A stretch of 8,830 bases of DNA from Alphaproteobacteria bacterium (GCA_005882415.1 VBAE01000230.1:1-8830), one strand, 5' to 3'; positions 1 to 8,593 are shown, numbered from the stretch's first letter. The notes: a model not told the origin generated them from the sequence alone. Numbers and translations are program-made.

Positions 1-824
1 CTCTTGCGAGCGCCCTCAAGGCGCCGCTGGTGACGACGCTGCACGGCTACGACGCCAGCCTGCCCCCGCGCACGATGCTCGCCTCCGGCCGCCTGTCGTG
101 GATGCGCTATGCCCTGCTCCGCCGAAGGCTGATGGCGGAGGGCGCCCTGTTCCTCACAGTCTCGGAGTCGATCCGCACCCGCGCCATCGCCGCCGGCTTT
201 CCCGAGGCGCGGACCATCACGCACTATCCCGGGATCGACCTCGCCCGCTTCTCATCTGGAAAGCCGGAGCCCGGCCTGATCGTCCACGTCGGCCGCCTGG
301 TCGAGAAGAAGGGCACGGCGATGCTTCTCCGCGCCCTCGCTATGTTGCCCGAGGCGAAGCTGGCGATCGTCGGCGAGGGGCCGCTTCGCCGCAAGCTGGA
401 GCGGCTGGCCGGGGAACTCGGCATTGCCCAGCGCGTCCAATTCCTCGGCGCCCTGCCGCATGTGGAGACCGCGGACTGGGTCGCCAGAGCCTGGCTCCTC
501 GCCGTCCCCAGCGTCACCCGGATCGACGGAGACTCCGAAGGCCTGCCAACCGTCATCCTCGAAGCGGCGGCAATGGCGGTTCCGACCGTGGGCACCCGTC
601 ACGGCGGCATCGGCGAAGCTGTGGAGGAAGGAGAAAGCGGCTTCCTCGTCCCCGAACGCGATCCCGACGCACTCGCCCGGCGCATTGGCGAAGTCCTGGC
701 CTCGCCGGACCTGCGCCGCCGGCTCGGCGAGGGCGCGCTTCGGATCGCCCGGCAGCGTTTCGACGGCGCCCGCCAGACGGAGCGGCTGGAAGCCTTCTAC
801 GATAGCCTCATCGCGAGGCGGTGA
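1..824 (+). CDS. Glycosyltransferase family 4 protein, 5'-truncated by the window edge
   Basis: This is the C-terminal part of a GT-B fold sugar transferase that moves a sugar from a nucleotide-sugar donor to an acceptor, probably in exopolysaccharide or envelope glycan synthesis. The reading frame is open to the left edge (LASALKAPL precedes the in-frame GTG at 30), so that GTG is unlikely to be the true start; family members are usually near 380-400 residues. Counting from the GTG, HGYDAS (5-10) belongs to the N-terminal Rossmann domain. VGRLVEKKG (87-95) carries the Arg and Lys that usually contact the donor diphosphate. LAIVGEGPL (111-119) follows, and E170 with E178 in EGLPTVILE forms the GT4 EX7E motif, followed by GTRHGGIGE. 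The C-terminal donor domain looks intact. The gene ends 99 bases before the convergent acs stop. Donor and acceptor cannot be read from the sequence. Confidence 0.9.
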   Translation, partial: LASALKAPLVTTLHGYDASLPPRTMLASGRLSWMRYALLRRRLMAEGALFLTVSESIRTRAIAAGFPEARTITHYPGIDLARFSSGKPEPGLIVHVGRLVEKKGTAMLLRALAMLPEAKLAIVGEGPLRRKLERLAGELGIAQRVQFLGALPHVETADWVARAWLLAVPSVTRIDGDSEGLPTVILEAAAMAVPTVGTRHGGIGEAVEEGESGFLVPERDPDALARRIGEVLASPDLRRRLGEGALRIARQRFDGARQTERLEAFYDSLIARR

Positions 825-923
825 AGACATGGGCGGCGCCCCGGACCCTATGGCCCCGCCGCTTCGCTGTCCGATCGGCGCGCATGACGGTCTCGGGGCT
901 GGACCGGCTCCGCTCCTGACCTC
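825..923. other. Short convergent intergenic region
   Basis: The glycosyltransferase and acs end tail to tail across these 99 bases. I see an 8-base palindrome CCGATCGG at 871-878 and a 6-base GCCCCG/CGGGGC inverted pair with a long loop, but no strong stem followed by a T run on either strand. A bidirectional terminator would be expected here but is not evident by eye. Confidence 0.4.
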
Positions 924-2852
<1,929 letters not shown>

Positions 2853-2944
2853 CGAAATCCTCTTCCTTGTTCTTTGCCTTTTCCTAGCTCCGCGGGGCGG
2901 CCGAAACCAGACGGCGTAAGCGAGTTGGCGCGTTCAGCAGAAGC

Positions 2945-3060
2945 CCGTCATCCTGAACTTGTTTCAGGATCCAGGGCCGGGCGAGGCTCGGTTGCTCGCG
3001 GCTGCCCGCCGGCGCTGGCGCAGCTCCACCCTGGACCCTGAAACGAGTTCAGGGTGACGG
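2945..3060. repeat. REPIN-like element: two REP-type hairpins in inverted orientation
   Basis: A 32-base left arm (2945-2976, starting CCGTCATCCTGAACTTG) is matched by its inverted copy at 3029-3060, with 29 of 32 positions identical. The arms are separated by 52 unrelated GC-rich bases. Each arm also folds by itself into a 7-bp stem with a 5-base loop: TCCTGAA/TTCAGGA at 2951-2969 and CCCTGAA/TTCAGGG at 3036-3054. Two of the three differences between arms are at the base of this small stem and compensate each other, and the third is in the loop. Two short hairpins in inverted pairs are the hallmark of REPINs, which are mobilised by RAYT (IS200-like) transposases. I recall this motif as common between genes in sphingomonads. 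No transposase lies in the window. Confidence 0.8.
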
Positions 3061-3103
3061 CCTGTGGGGGTGGGTTCGCCGCGCTCTAATTACCACCCGC
3101 ACA

Positions 3104-3115
3104 TGATCTGGATCA
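3104..3115. promoter_or_regulatory. Operator-like dyad TGATC-TG-GATCA
   Basis: A perfect 5+2+5 inverted repeat (TGATCTGGATCA) lies about 130 bases before the preferred cphA start and just upstream of the promoter candidate. Symmetry of this size fits a dimeric regulator half-site pair. No regulator is known for it here, and a 10-base symmetric match can occur by chance. Confidence 0.2.
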
Positions 3116-3127
3116 GCTTCTTCTTCC

Positions 3128-3153
3128 GGAACTTCCGCCTGTTTCCTGGCATT
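3128..3153 (+). promoter_or_regulatory. Weak EcfG-type promoter candidate upstream of cphA
   Basis: GGAAC (3128-3132) is followed after 17 bases by CATT (3150-3153). Alphaproteobacterial general-stress sigma factor EcfG recognises roughly GGAAC-N16/17-CGTT, so the -35 element matches and the -10 has one mismatch. Transcription from here would start near 3160, which leaves room for a start at 3243 but almost none for one at 3165. The GGAAC also sits inside the 11-base palindrome CGGAACTTCCG (3127-3137), which could instead be a protein site. This is suggestive only. Confidence 0.2.
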
Positions 3154-3228
3154 TAAGCCCGGTCATGCCGCCTCCGAACCAACTTGCGACTTCAGGCGCT
3201 CCGGCGGCAGCGGAAACTTCCGGATTCC

Positions 3229-3234
3229 AGGGGG
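3229..3234 (+). promoter_or_regulatory. Ribosome-binding site that decides the cphA start
   Basis: AGGGGG lies 8 bases before the ATG at 3243. No comparable purine-rich site precedes the other in-frame ATGs at 3165 (preceded by CCCGGTC) or 3294 (preceded by ACCGCGACG). This is the main reason for preferring 3243. Confidence 0.6.
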
Positions 3235-3242
3235 ATAAGAAG

Positions 3243-6017
3243 ATGTTCTTCGGCGCCAGGAGCGATCCGGCGACGCGCCAGCTGACCGCGACGATGAGCG
3301 TCGTGGAGCTCGGCGTCTATCGCGGCCCGCATTATTACAGCCATACGCCGATGGTCCGGGTACAGCTCGATCTCGGCAAGCTGGAGGAATGGCCGACCAA
3401 CCTCATCAGCGGCTTCACCGATGCGCTTCTCGAGAAGCTGCCCGGAGTTGGCCGCCACGGCTGTTCGCTTAAGGTGCGCGGCGGGTTCGAGAAGAGGCTG
3501 CGCGAGGGGACGTGGATCGGCCATGTCGCCGAGCATGTCGCGCTGGAATTGCAGACGCTGGCCGGCTCGCGGGCGACGCGGGGCAAGACTCGGTCGGTGA
3601 AGGGCAGGCCGGGCGTCTACAACGTCATGTTCGCCTATAATGAGGAACGGGTCGGCCTCGCCGCCGGGCGGATTGCGCTCGAGCTGGTCAATTCGCTTCT
3701 GCCGCCGGAGCTGCAGGGGATCGAGGGTCTCGACAAGGTCTATGCGCTGGAGGGCGAGTTCGACCTCGACCGGCGGCTCGCGGACCTGAGGCGGATCGTA
3801 AGGCGAACGGCGCTTGGGCCGACGACCAAGGCTTTGGTCGACGAGGCCGCGCGGCGCGACATCCCGGTGATGCGGCTCGACGAGAAGAGCCTGATCCAGC
3901 TCGGCCACGGCCGCTACCAGCAGAAGCTCCGCGCCTCGATCACCGGGCGCACCTCGCTGATCGGCACCGACACCGCGGGCGACAAGAATTTCACCAAGAA
4001 GTTGCTCGACGAATCCGGCGTTCCGGTGCCGCGCGGGGTGGTGGTTCGGAGCGAGGAGGAAGCGGTGCGCTCGGCGCGGCGGCTCCGCTATCCTTTGGTG
4101 ACCAAGCCGCTGGATGGCAATCACGGCCGCGGCGTGACGATCGAGATCATGAACGAGGACCAGCTCCGCTTCGGCTTCCGCGAGGCGCTGGCCCAGGCGA
4201 AGGGCCGCGATGTCATCATCGAGCAATTCTTCGCCGGCAACGACCACCGGATTCTGGTCGTCGACGGGAAGATGGTGGCGGTCGCCGAGCGCATTCCGGC
4301 GCGGGTGGTCGGCGACGGGGTCAGCACCATCCGCCAGCTCGTCGAAGCGGTGAACCGCGACCCGCGGCGTGGCGACGGGCATGAGAATGTGATGACCCGG
4401 ATCAGGATCGACGCCCTGGTCGAGGAATATATCGCCCGCTCGGGCTTCACGCCGGACAGTATTCCCGAGGTCGACCAGATCGTCCCCTTGCGCGCCACCG
4501 CCAACCTCTCGACCGGCGGGACGGCGATCGACCGGACCAACGAAATCCACCCCGACAATGCCGACATCGCGCGGCGGGCGGCCCTGATCGTCGGGCTCGA
4601 CGTCTGCGGCGTCGACTTCGTCTGCCCGGACATTTCGCAGTCGGTGCGCGAGACGGGCGGCGGGGTGATCGAGGTCAATGCGGCCCCGGGTCTGCGCATG
4701 CACATCGACCCGTCCGAAGGGGCGCCGCGCGACGTCGCCAAGCCGATCATCGAGATGCTCTTCCCGCGCGGACGATCGAGCCGGGTGCCGATCCTCGCCA
4801 TCACCGGCACCAACGGCAAGTCGACGGTCGCCCGGATGACCAAGCATATCATCCGCTACACCGGCTGCACCGTCGGGCTGACCTCGACCAGCGGCGTCTA
4901 CGTCAACGACATCCTCGTCTTCGAAGGCGACGCCACCGGCCCCAGGAGTGCGCGGATGATCCTTCGCGATCCCACGGTCGAGGTCGCCGTGCTCGAGACT
5001 GCGCGGGGCGGGCTGCTGCGCGAAGGCCTCGCGTTCGACGAGGCGGATATCGGAGCGTTGCTCAACGTCACTCCGGATCATCTCGGGCTCAAGGGCATCG
5101 AAACTCTGGACGACCTCGCCAACTTGAAATCCCTCGTCATCGAGCGCGTGCGGCGGCGCGGGACCTGCGTGATGAACGCGGACGATCCGATGGTCGTCAA
5201 GATGGCGCCCCGCGCGTCTGGGCGGATCATCTGGTTCTCGCTGTGTGGCGGGGCGGAAATGTCGCCGATGGTCCGCCAGCATCTCGACGAAGGCGGCATG
5301 GCGGTGTGCCGCGAGCGGGGACCGGACGGCGGCAACATCGTCCTCTACGACGACGGCCGGCGCGAGTTCATCATGAAGGCCGGCGACATCCCGGCGACCC
5401 TCCACGGAATGGCCGAGTTCAACGTCGCCAACGCCCTCGCCGCGACCGCGATGGCGATCGCCCATGATGTGCCGATCCTCACCATCCGCTCGGCGCTGAC
5501 CCAGTTCCGATCGACCTTCGAGCAGAATCCGGGGCGCCTCAACGTCCACGACGCCCACGGCTTCCGCGTGATCCTCGATTACGCCCACAATGCCGCGGGC
5601 CTCGAGGCGCTCGGCAAGGTCGTCCGCGGCCTCAGCCACCGTTACAAGCGCACCATGTGCGTCATCTCGATCCCCGGCGACCGGCGCGACGAGGACATTA
5701 TCGAGATGGGGCGCCTCTCGGGCTCGATCTTCGACGAGCTCTTCTTCCGCGAGGATCCGGGCACCCGCGGCCGTCCGCGCGGCGAGGTGATGCGGCTCCT
5801 GTCCGAGGGCGCGAAGCTCGCCGGGCGGAGCGACGAGTCGATCCACCTCATCGCCGGCGAGAAGCCCGCCACCGCCGCGGCCCTCGCCGCAGGCCGGGCG
5901 GGCGACCTCATCGTCATCACGCCCACGGACGTCAACGGCGCCTGGGCGCAGGTCAACGAGTTCAAGCCGGCCGCAGTGCGCACCGGCACCCGCGCCCCCC
6001 TCGTACCCGCGGAGTAA
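3243..6017 (+). CDS. cphA: Cyanophycin synthetase (CphA1 type)
   Basis: The 924-residue product polymerises aspartate and arginine into multi-L-arginyl-poly-L-aspartate, using ATP at two separate active sites. Three domains are visible. The N-domain (about 18-175) starts at VYRGPHYYS and includes HVAEHVALELQ (94-104). The ATP-grasp domain (about 190-480) has TKPLDGNHGRGV (287-298) and VIEVNAAPGL near 475-484, and should add Asp to the backbone. The Mur-ligase-like domain (about 490 to the end) has the P-loop ITGTNGKST (520-528), TPDHLGLKG (610-618) and DYAHNAAGL (779-787), and should add Arg to the side chain. The intact P-loop argues for CphA1 rather than CphA2, which has lost this site. The 3243 start has the best ribosome-binding site. 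An in-frame ATG at 3165 would give 950 residues, and one at 3294 would match the shorter cyanobacterial N-terminus. The gene heads the cluster and ends 7 bases before the iaaA-like gene. Confidence 0.95.
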   Translation: MFFGARSDPATRQLTATMSVVELGVYRGPHYYSHTPMVRVQLDLGKLEEWPTNLISGFTDALLEKLPGVGRHGCSLKVRGGFEKRLREGTWIGHVAEHVALELQTLAGSRATRGKTRSVKGRPGVYNVMFAYNEERVGLAAGRIALELVNSLLPPELQGIEGLDKVYALEGEFDLDRRLADLRRIVRRTALGPTTKALVDEAARRDIPVMRLDEKSLIQLGHGRYQQKLRASITGRTSLIGTDTAGDKNFTKKLLDESGVPVPRGVVVRSEEEAVRSARRLRYPLVTKPLDGNHGRGVTIEIMNEDQLRFGFREALAQAKGRDVIIEQFFAGNDHRILVVDGKMVAVAERIPARVVGDGVSTIRQLVEAVNRDPRRGDGHENVMTRIRIDALVEEYIARSGFTPDSIPEVDQIVPLRATANLSTGGTAIDRTNEIHPDNADIARRAALIVGLDVCGVDFVCPDISQSVRETGGGVIEVNAAPGLRMHIDPSEGAPRDVAKPIIEMLFPRGRSSRVPILAITGTNGKSTVARMTKHIIRYTGCTVGLTSTSGVYVNDILVFEGDATGPRSARMILRDPTVEVAVLETARGGLLREGLAFDEADIGALLNVTPDHLGLKGIETLDDLANLKSLVIERVRRRGTCVMNADDPMVVKMAPRASGRIIWFSLCGGAEMSPMVRQHLDEGGMAVCRERGPDGGNIVLYDDGRREFIMKAGDIPATLHGMAEFNVANALAATAMAIAHDVPILTIRSALTQFRSTFEQNPGRLNVHDAHGFRVILDYAHNAAGLEALGKVVRGLSHRYKRTMCVISIPGDRRDEDIIEMGRLSGSIFDELFFREDPGTRGRPRGEVMRLLSEGAKLAGRSDESIHLIAGEKPATAAALAAGRAGDLIVITPTDVNGAWAQVNEFKPAAVRTGTRAPLVPAE

Positions 6018-6024
6018 TTCGAGA

Positions 6025-6906
6025 ATGATCGCTGGAAGCCGGCGCCGCTGGGCCCTCATCGTCCATGGCGGTGCCAAGCCGATGGAGCCCGGGGAGGAGC
6101 AGCCCAACCGCGAGGGCATCCTCGCCGCACTCGCTGCAGGGCGGGCGGTGCTGGAGAAAGGCGGGACCGCCATCGACGCCTGCGAGGCCGCGATCCGGAC
6201 TCTGGAGGACCTGCCCATCTTCAACGCCGGCACCGGCTCGGCGCTCAACGCCGCGGGCGGGATCGAGATGTGCGCGGGCCTCATGGACGGCCGCGACCGC
6301 CAGGTCGGCTCGGTCGCCGCCATCCGCAACGTCGCCCACCCGGTCTCGGTCGCTAAGCGCCTGCTGCCCGAGAAGGAGATCGTCCTCGTCGGCGACGGCG
6401 CGGCCCTCTTCGCCCGCGAGCACGGCTTCGAATATGTCCCCGATGCGGCGCTCCGCACCGAGAAGATGGTGCTCGAGCATGAACATGACACGGTCGGCGC
6501 CGTCGCCCTCGACCAGAGCGGCAATTTCGCCGCCGGGACCTCGACCGGCGGCCTCTCCGGCTCGCGCGTCGGCCGGATCGGCGACAGCCCGCTCCCCGGC
6601 TCCGGCCTCTACGCCGACAATGAAGTGGGCGCCGTCTCCTTCTCAGGCGACGGGGAGAGCATCGCCCGCCTCGTCCTCGCTTCCCAGGTGATGGCCACCA
6701 TCGCCAAAGATGGCCCGGAGGAATCGATCCGCAAGGCCGTCCGCCAGCTCCCCCCTCTGGGCGGAGACGGCGGCGGCATCGCCATCGACCGGCGCGGCAA
6801 TATCGGCTGGCACCACAACAGCCCCGCCTTCGTCGTCGCCTTCGCCTCGTCGGACGCGCCCGAACCCAAAGCCTATCTCAGCAAGGAAGAAGAACGACGT
6901 GTCTGA
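6025..6906 (+). CDS. iaaA: Isoaspartyl peptidase / plant-type L-asparaginase (Ntn-hydrolase)
   Basis: A 293-residue Ntn-hydrolase of the type 2 asparaginase family (E. coli IaaA has about 320). These proenzymes cut themselves to expose an N-terminal threonine that hydrolyses beta-aspartyl dipeptides or asparagine. Here LIVHGGAKP (11-19), FNAGTGSALN (66-75) and the cleavage site D155-T156 in HDTVGAVALD are present. TSTGG (172-176) supplies T174, and R184 and D187 in GRIGDSP match the substrate-carboxylate binders of E. coli IaaA. The residue equivalent to E. coli T230 is Ser207 (FSGDGE), a conservative but unusual change. No signal peptide is evident, so the enzyme should be cytoplasmic. Placed between cphA and cphB, the likely substrate is beta-Asp-Arg released from cyanophycin; this is inferred from context. 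GGAG at the end of cphA serves as its ribosome-binding site, and the last 8 bases overlap cphB. The symbol is by family. Confidence 0.9.
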   Translation: MIAGSRRRWALIVHGGAKPMEPGEEQPNREGILAALAAGRAVLEKGGTAIDACEAAIRTLEDLPIFNAGTGSALNAAGGIEMCAGLMDGRDRQVGSVAAIRNVAHPVSVAKRLLPEKEIVLVGDGAALFAREHGFEYVPDAALRTEKMVLEHEHDTVGAVALDQSGNFAAGTSTGGLSGSRVGRIGDSPLPGSGLYADNEVGAVSFSGDGESIARLVLASQVMATIAKDGPEESIRKAVRQLPPLGGDGGGIAIDRRGNIGWHHNSPAFVVAFASSDAPEPKAYLSKEEERRV

Positions 6907-7714
6907 CCAGGAGCGCCGCCGCCGCGGCTGCCTCATCATCATCGGCGGCCATGAGGACCGCGACCCCGACGGCCGCCGAACCATCCTCCGCGAAGTCGCC
7001 CGCCACGTCCGCGGCGGCAAGCTCGTCCTCGCCACCGTCGCCAGCCATCAGCCCGAAGGCTATTTCGAGGACTATCAGCGCGCCTTCGCCGATCTGGACG
7101 TGGGCGAACTGGTCGAGCTCTATGTCGAGGACCGCGCCAAGGCCGGCGACCGCGAGAAGCTCTCCGTCCTCGACGACGCCGCCGGCATCTTCTTCTCCGG
7201 CGGCGACCAATTGCGCATCACCAGCCAGATCGGCGACACCGGCGTCGAAGCCAAAGTCCGCGCCCTCTACGATCGCGGCGGGCTGATCGCGGGCACGTCC
7301 GCCGGCGCCTCGGTGATGAGCGAGACGATGCTGGTCAAGGGCTCGAGCAGCGAGACCCACCGCATCGGCGACCTCCACATGGCGCCCGGCATGGGCCTGG
7401 TGCGCGACGTCATCATCGACCAGCATTTCGCCGAGCGCGGCCGCTTCGGCCGGCTGATCGGCGCAGTCGCCCACAATCCGCGCGTGCTCGGCCTCGGCAT
7501 CGACGAGGACACCGCCGCGATGGTCGAAGGCGACACGTTCAGGGTGATCGGAAGCGGCGCCGTCTATGTCGTCGACGGCACCGACGTCACCTATTGCAAC
7601 GTCGCCGAAGCCCGTGCGGAATGCGCTCTGTCGATGCACGACGTCCGCGTCCACGTCCTCTCCAGCGGCGACGAATTCGACCTCAAGCAGCGCCGCCCGA
7701 TCACCAAGGACTGA
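6899..7714 (+). CDS. cphB: Cyanophycinase (intracellular, S51 family)
   Basis: The 271-residue product is the serine exopeptidase that degrades cyanophycin to beta-Asp-Arg dipeptides. Its length matches Synechocystis CphB, also 271. The N-terminus runs into the core strand GCLIIIGGHED (10-20). FFSGGDQLRI (98-107) and the nucleophile elbow AGTSAGAS (131-138) follow, with Ser134 as nucleophile. IIDQHF (172-177) and GLGIDEDTA (198-206) supply the likely His176 and Glu203, as in the CphB Ser-His-Glu triad. No signal peptide is present, unlike secreted CphE enzymes. I chose the GTG at 6899, which overlaps the end of the iaaA-like gene by 8 bases and follows AAGGAAG at 6883-6889. The frame is open further upstream to an ATG at 6710, but that stretch (Ala/Ser/Pro/Arg-rich, antigene-like) lies inside iaaA and has no family similarity. 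The overlap suggests translational coupling. Confidence 0.95.
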   Translation: MSDQERRRRGCLIIIGGHEDRDPDGRRTILREVARHVRGGKLVLATVASHQPEGYFEDYQRAFADLDVGELVELYVEDRAKAGDREKLSVLDDAAGIFFSGGDQLRITSQIGDTGVEAKVRALYDRGGLIAGTSAGASVMSETMLVKGSSSETHRIGDLHMAPGMGLVRDVIIDQHFAERGRFGRLIGAVAHNPRVLGLGIDEDTAAMVEGDTFRVIGSGAVYVVDGTDVTYCNVAEARAECALSMHDVRVHVLSSGDEFDLKQRRPITKD

Positions 7715-7721
7715 CCCCTTC

Positions 7722-8588
7722 ATGTGGCGCCGCCGCACCCTCGAACTCGGCGGCGGCCGCACCCTCCATGTCGCGCAGGCAGGGGAGGGGCCGGACCTGC
7801 TCCTGATCCACGGCGCGCTGGCGACGATGCACGACTGGATCGAAGGTCCCGCTCCGTCCCTCGCGCAAACCCACCGCGTCACCATCGTCGACCGCCCCGG
7901 CCACGGCGGCAGCGGCCGCCCGCGCTTCGAGGCGACGCCGCGCGACCAGGCGCTCCACATCGCCGCGGCCCTCGACGCGCTCGGCATCGCGAGCACCCAA
8001 GTCCTAGGCCACAGCTTCGGCGGCTTCGTCGCCTTGGCCCTGGCCGAGCAGCGCCCGGACCTCGTCTCCGGCCTCGCCCTCCTCGCCCCGCTCGCCTTCC
8101 CCGAGCTGCGCGCGGTCGAGCACAGCGTCCTCGGTCCCCGCGCAATGCCGCTCCTCGGCCCGCTCCTCTCCGCCGCCGGCGAAGCCACACGCTTCGACCG
8201 CGCCTTCCTCGCCCTCGTCCAGCGCCTGATGTTCGCCCCCGCGCCGGTCCCCGAGCCTTGGCTACAAGCCTACCCTTTCGACCAAATCCTAACCCCCGCC
8301 GCCATGGCCGCCGAAGGCGAAGACGCCGCCGCCATCCTCCCTTTCTCCCCCGCCGCCACCCTCGACTTCGCAACCATCCAGACCCCCACCCAAATCCTCC
8401 AGGGCACGTCCGACCTCATCGTCGACCGCAACCGCCACGCCCGCCCCCTCGCCGCCGCCCTCCCTCACGCCGAGCTCCACGAGATCGAAGCCGCCGGCCA
8501 CATGCTCCACCACAGCCACGCCGAGGCGGTGCTCGCGGCAGTGGAACGAACCGCGAATCACGGGCGTTCCCCAGCCGAAACAGTGTGA
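7722..8588 (+). CDS. Alpha/beta-fold hydrolase, substrate unknown
   Basis: A 288-residue single-domain alpha/beta hydrolase. LLLIHGALA (27-35) carries the oxyanion HG motif and VDRPGHGGSG (56-65) follows. LGHSFGG (95-101) is the nucleophile elbow with Ser98, QGTSDLIVD (227-235) carries the likely acid Asp231, and AAGHMLHH (257-264) carries His260. The triad is complete, so it should be active, but the family includes esterases, lipases, dehalogenases, peptidases and lactonases, and nothing here fixes the substrate. The cap region (about 125-215) is rich in Ala, Leu and Pro. There is no signal peptide or membrane segment. The ATG lies 7 bases after the cphB stop, with AAGGA at 7706-7710 inside the end of cphB. 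Co-transcription with cyanophycin genes makes a linked role possible but not shown. Third codon positions are very rich in C. Confidence 0.88.
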   Translation: MWRRRTLELGGGRTLHVAQAGEGPDLLLIHGALATMHDWIEGPAPSLAQTHRVTIVDRPGHGGSGRPRFEATPRDQALHIAAALDALGIASTQVLGHSFGGFVALALAEQRPDLVSGLALLAPLAFPELRAVEHSVLGPRAMPLLGPLLSAAGEATRFDRAFLALVQRLMFAPAPVPEPWLQAYPFDQILTPAAMAAEGEDAAAILPFSPAATLDFATIQTPTQILQGTSDLIVDRNRHARPLAAALPHAELHEIEAAGHMLHHSHAEAVLAAVERTANHGRSPAETV

Positions 8589-8593
8589 AGGAG
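8588..8593 (+). promoter_or_regulatory. Strong ribosome-binding site of the 56-residue gene
   Basis: AAGGAG overlaps the last base of the hydrolase stop codon and lies 7 bases before the ATG at 8601. It is the best Shine-Dalgarno match in the operon and supports translation of the small gene. Confidence 0.7.

Larger units (their letters stand above)
2853..3242. other. Divergent intergenic region between acs and cphA
   Basis: About 390 bases separate the acs start from the preferred cphA start, so both promoters should lie here. From left to right it contains the acs ribosome-binding site (purine-rich on the minus strand, about 2858-2866), some 80 bases without recognised signals, a REPIN-like inverted repeat pair (2945-3060), a 12-base dyad (3104-3115), a weak GGAAC-type promoter candidate (3128-3153) and the cphA ribosome-binding site (3229-3234). 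No convincing sigma70-type -35/-10 pair was found by eye for either gene. Confidence 0.6.

Noticed and set aside
825..923. A bidirectional terminator between the glycosyltransferase and acs
   Set aside because: Only short palindromes (such as CCGATCGG) and a 6-bp stem with a long loop are present, and no T run follows.
2945..3060. The inverted repeat read as a CRISPR unit or as a plain intrinsic terminator
   Set aside because: There are only two copies in inverted rather than direct orientation, no T run follows, and it lies upstream of both flanking genes, where a terminator is not expected.
3103..3156. A 17-codon open frame (MIWISFFFRNFRLFPGI) just before cphA, resembling a leader peptide
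   Set aside because: No ribosome-binding site precedes it, it would overlap the promoter candidate, and there is no attenuator-like set of alternative hairpins between it and cphA.
3192..6524. A 1110-residue open frame on the minus strand, opposite cphA and the start of the iaaA-like gene
   Set aside because: It mirrors the real genes' codon bias in GC-rich DNA. Its product is low-complexity, rich in Arg, Ala and Asp, and shows no family motifs, whereas the plus strand encodes clear CphA domains.
6710..6898. Upstream extension of cphB to an in-frame ATG
   Set aside because: It would overlap the iaaA-like gene by nearly 200 bases, encodes an Ala/Ser/Pro/Arg-rich stretch not found in cyanophycinases, and the GTG at 6899 gives the normal 271-residue length.
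6878..8188. A 436-residue open frame on the minus strand opposite cphB and the hydrolase
   Set aside because: Antisense shadow of two well-supported genes; low-complexity product without motifs.
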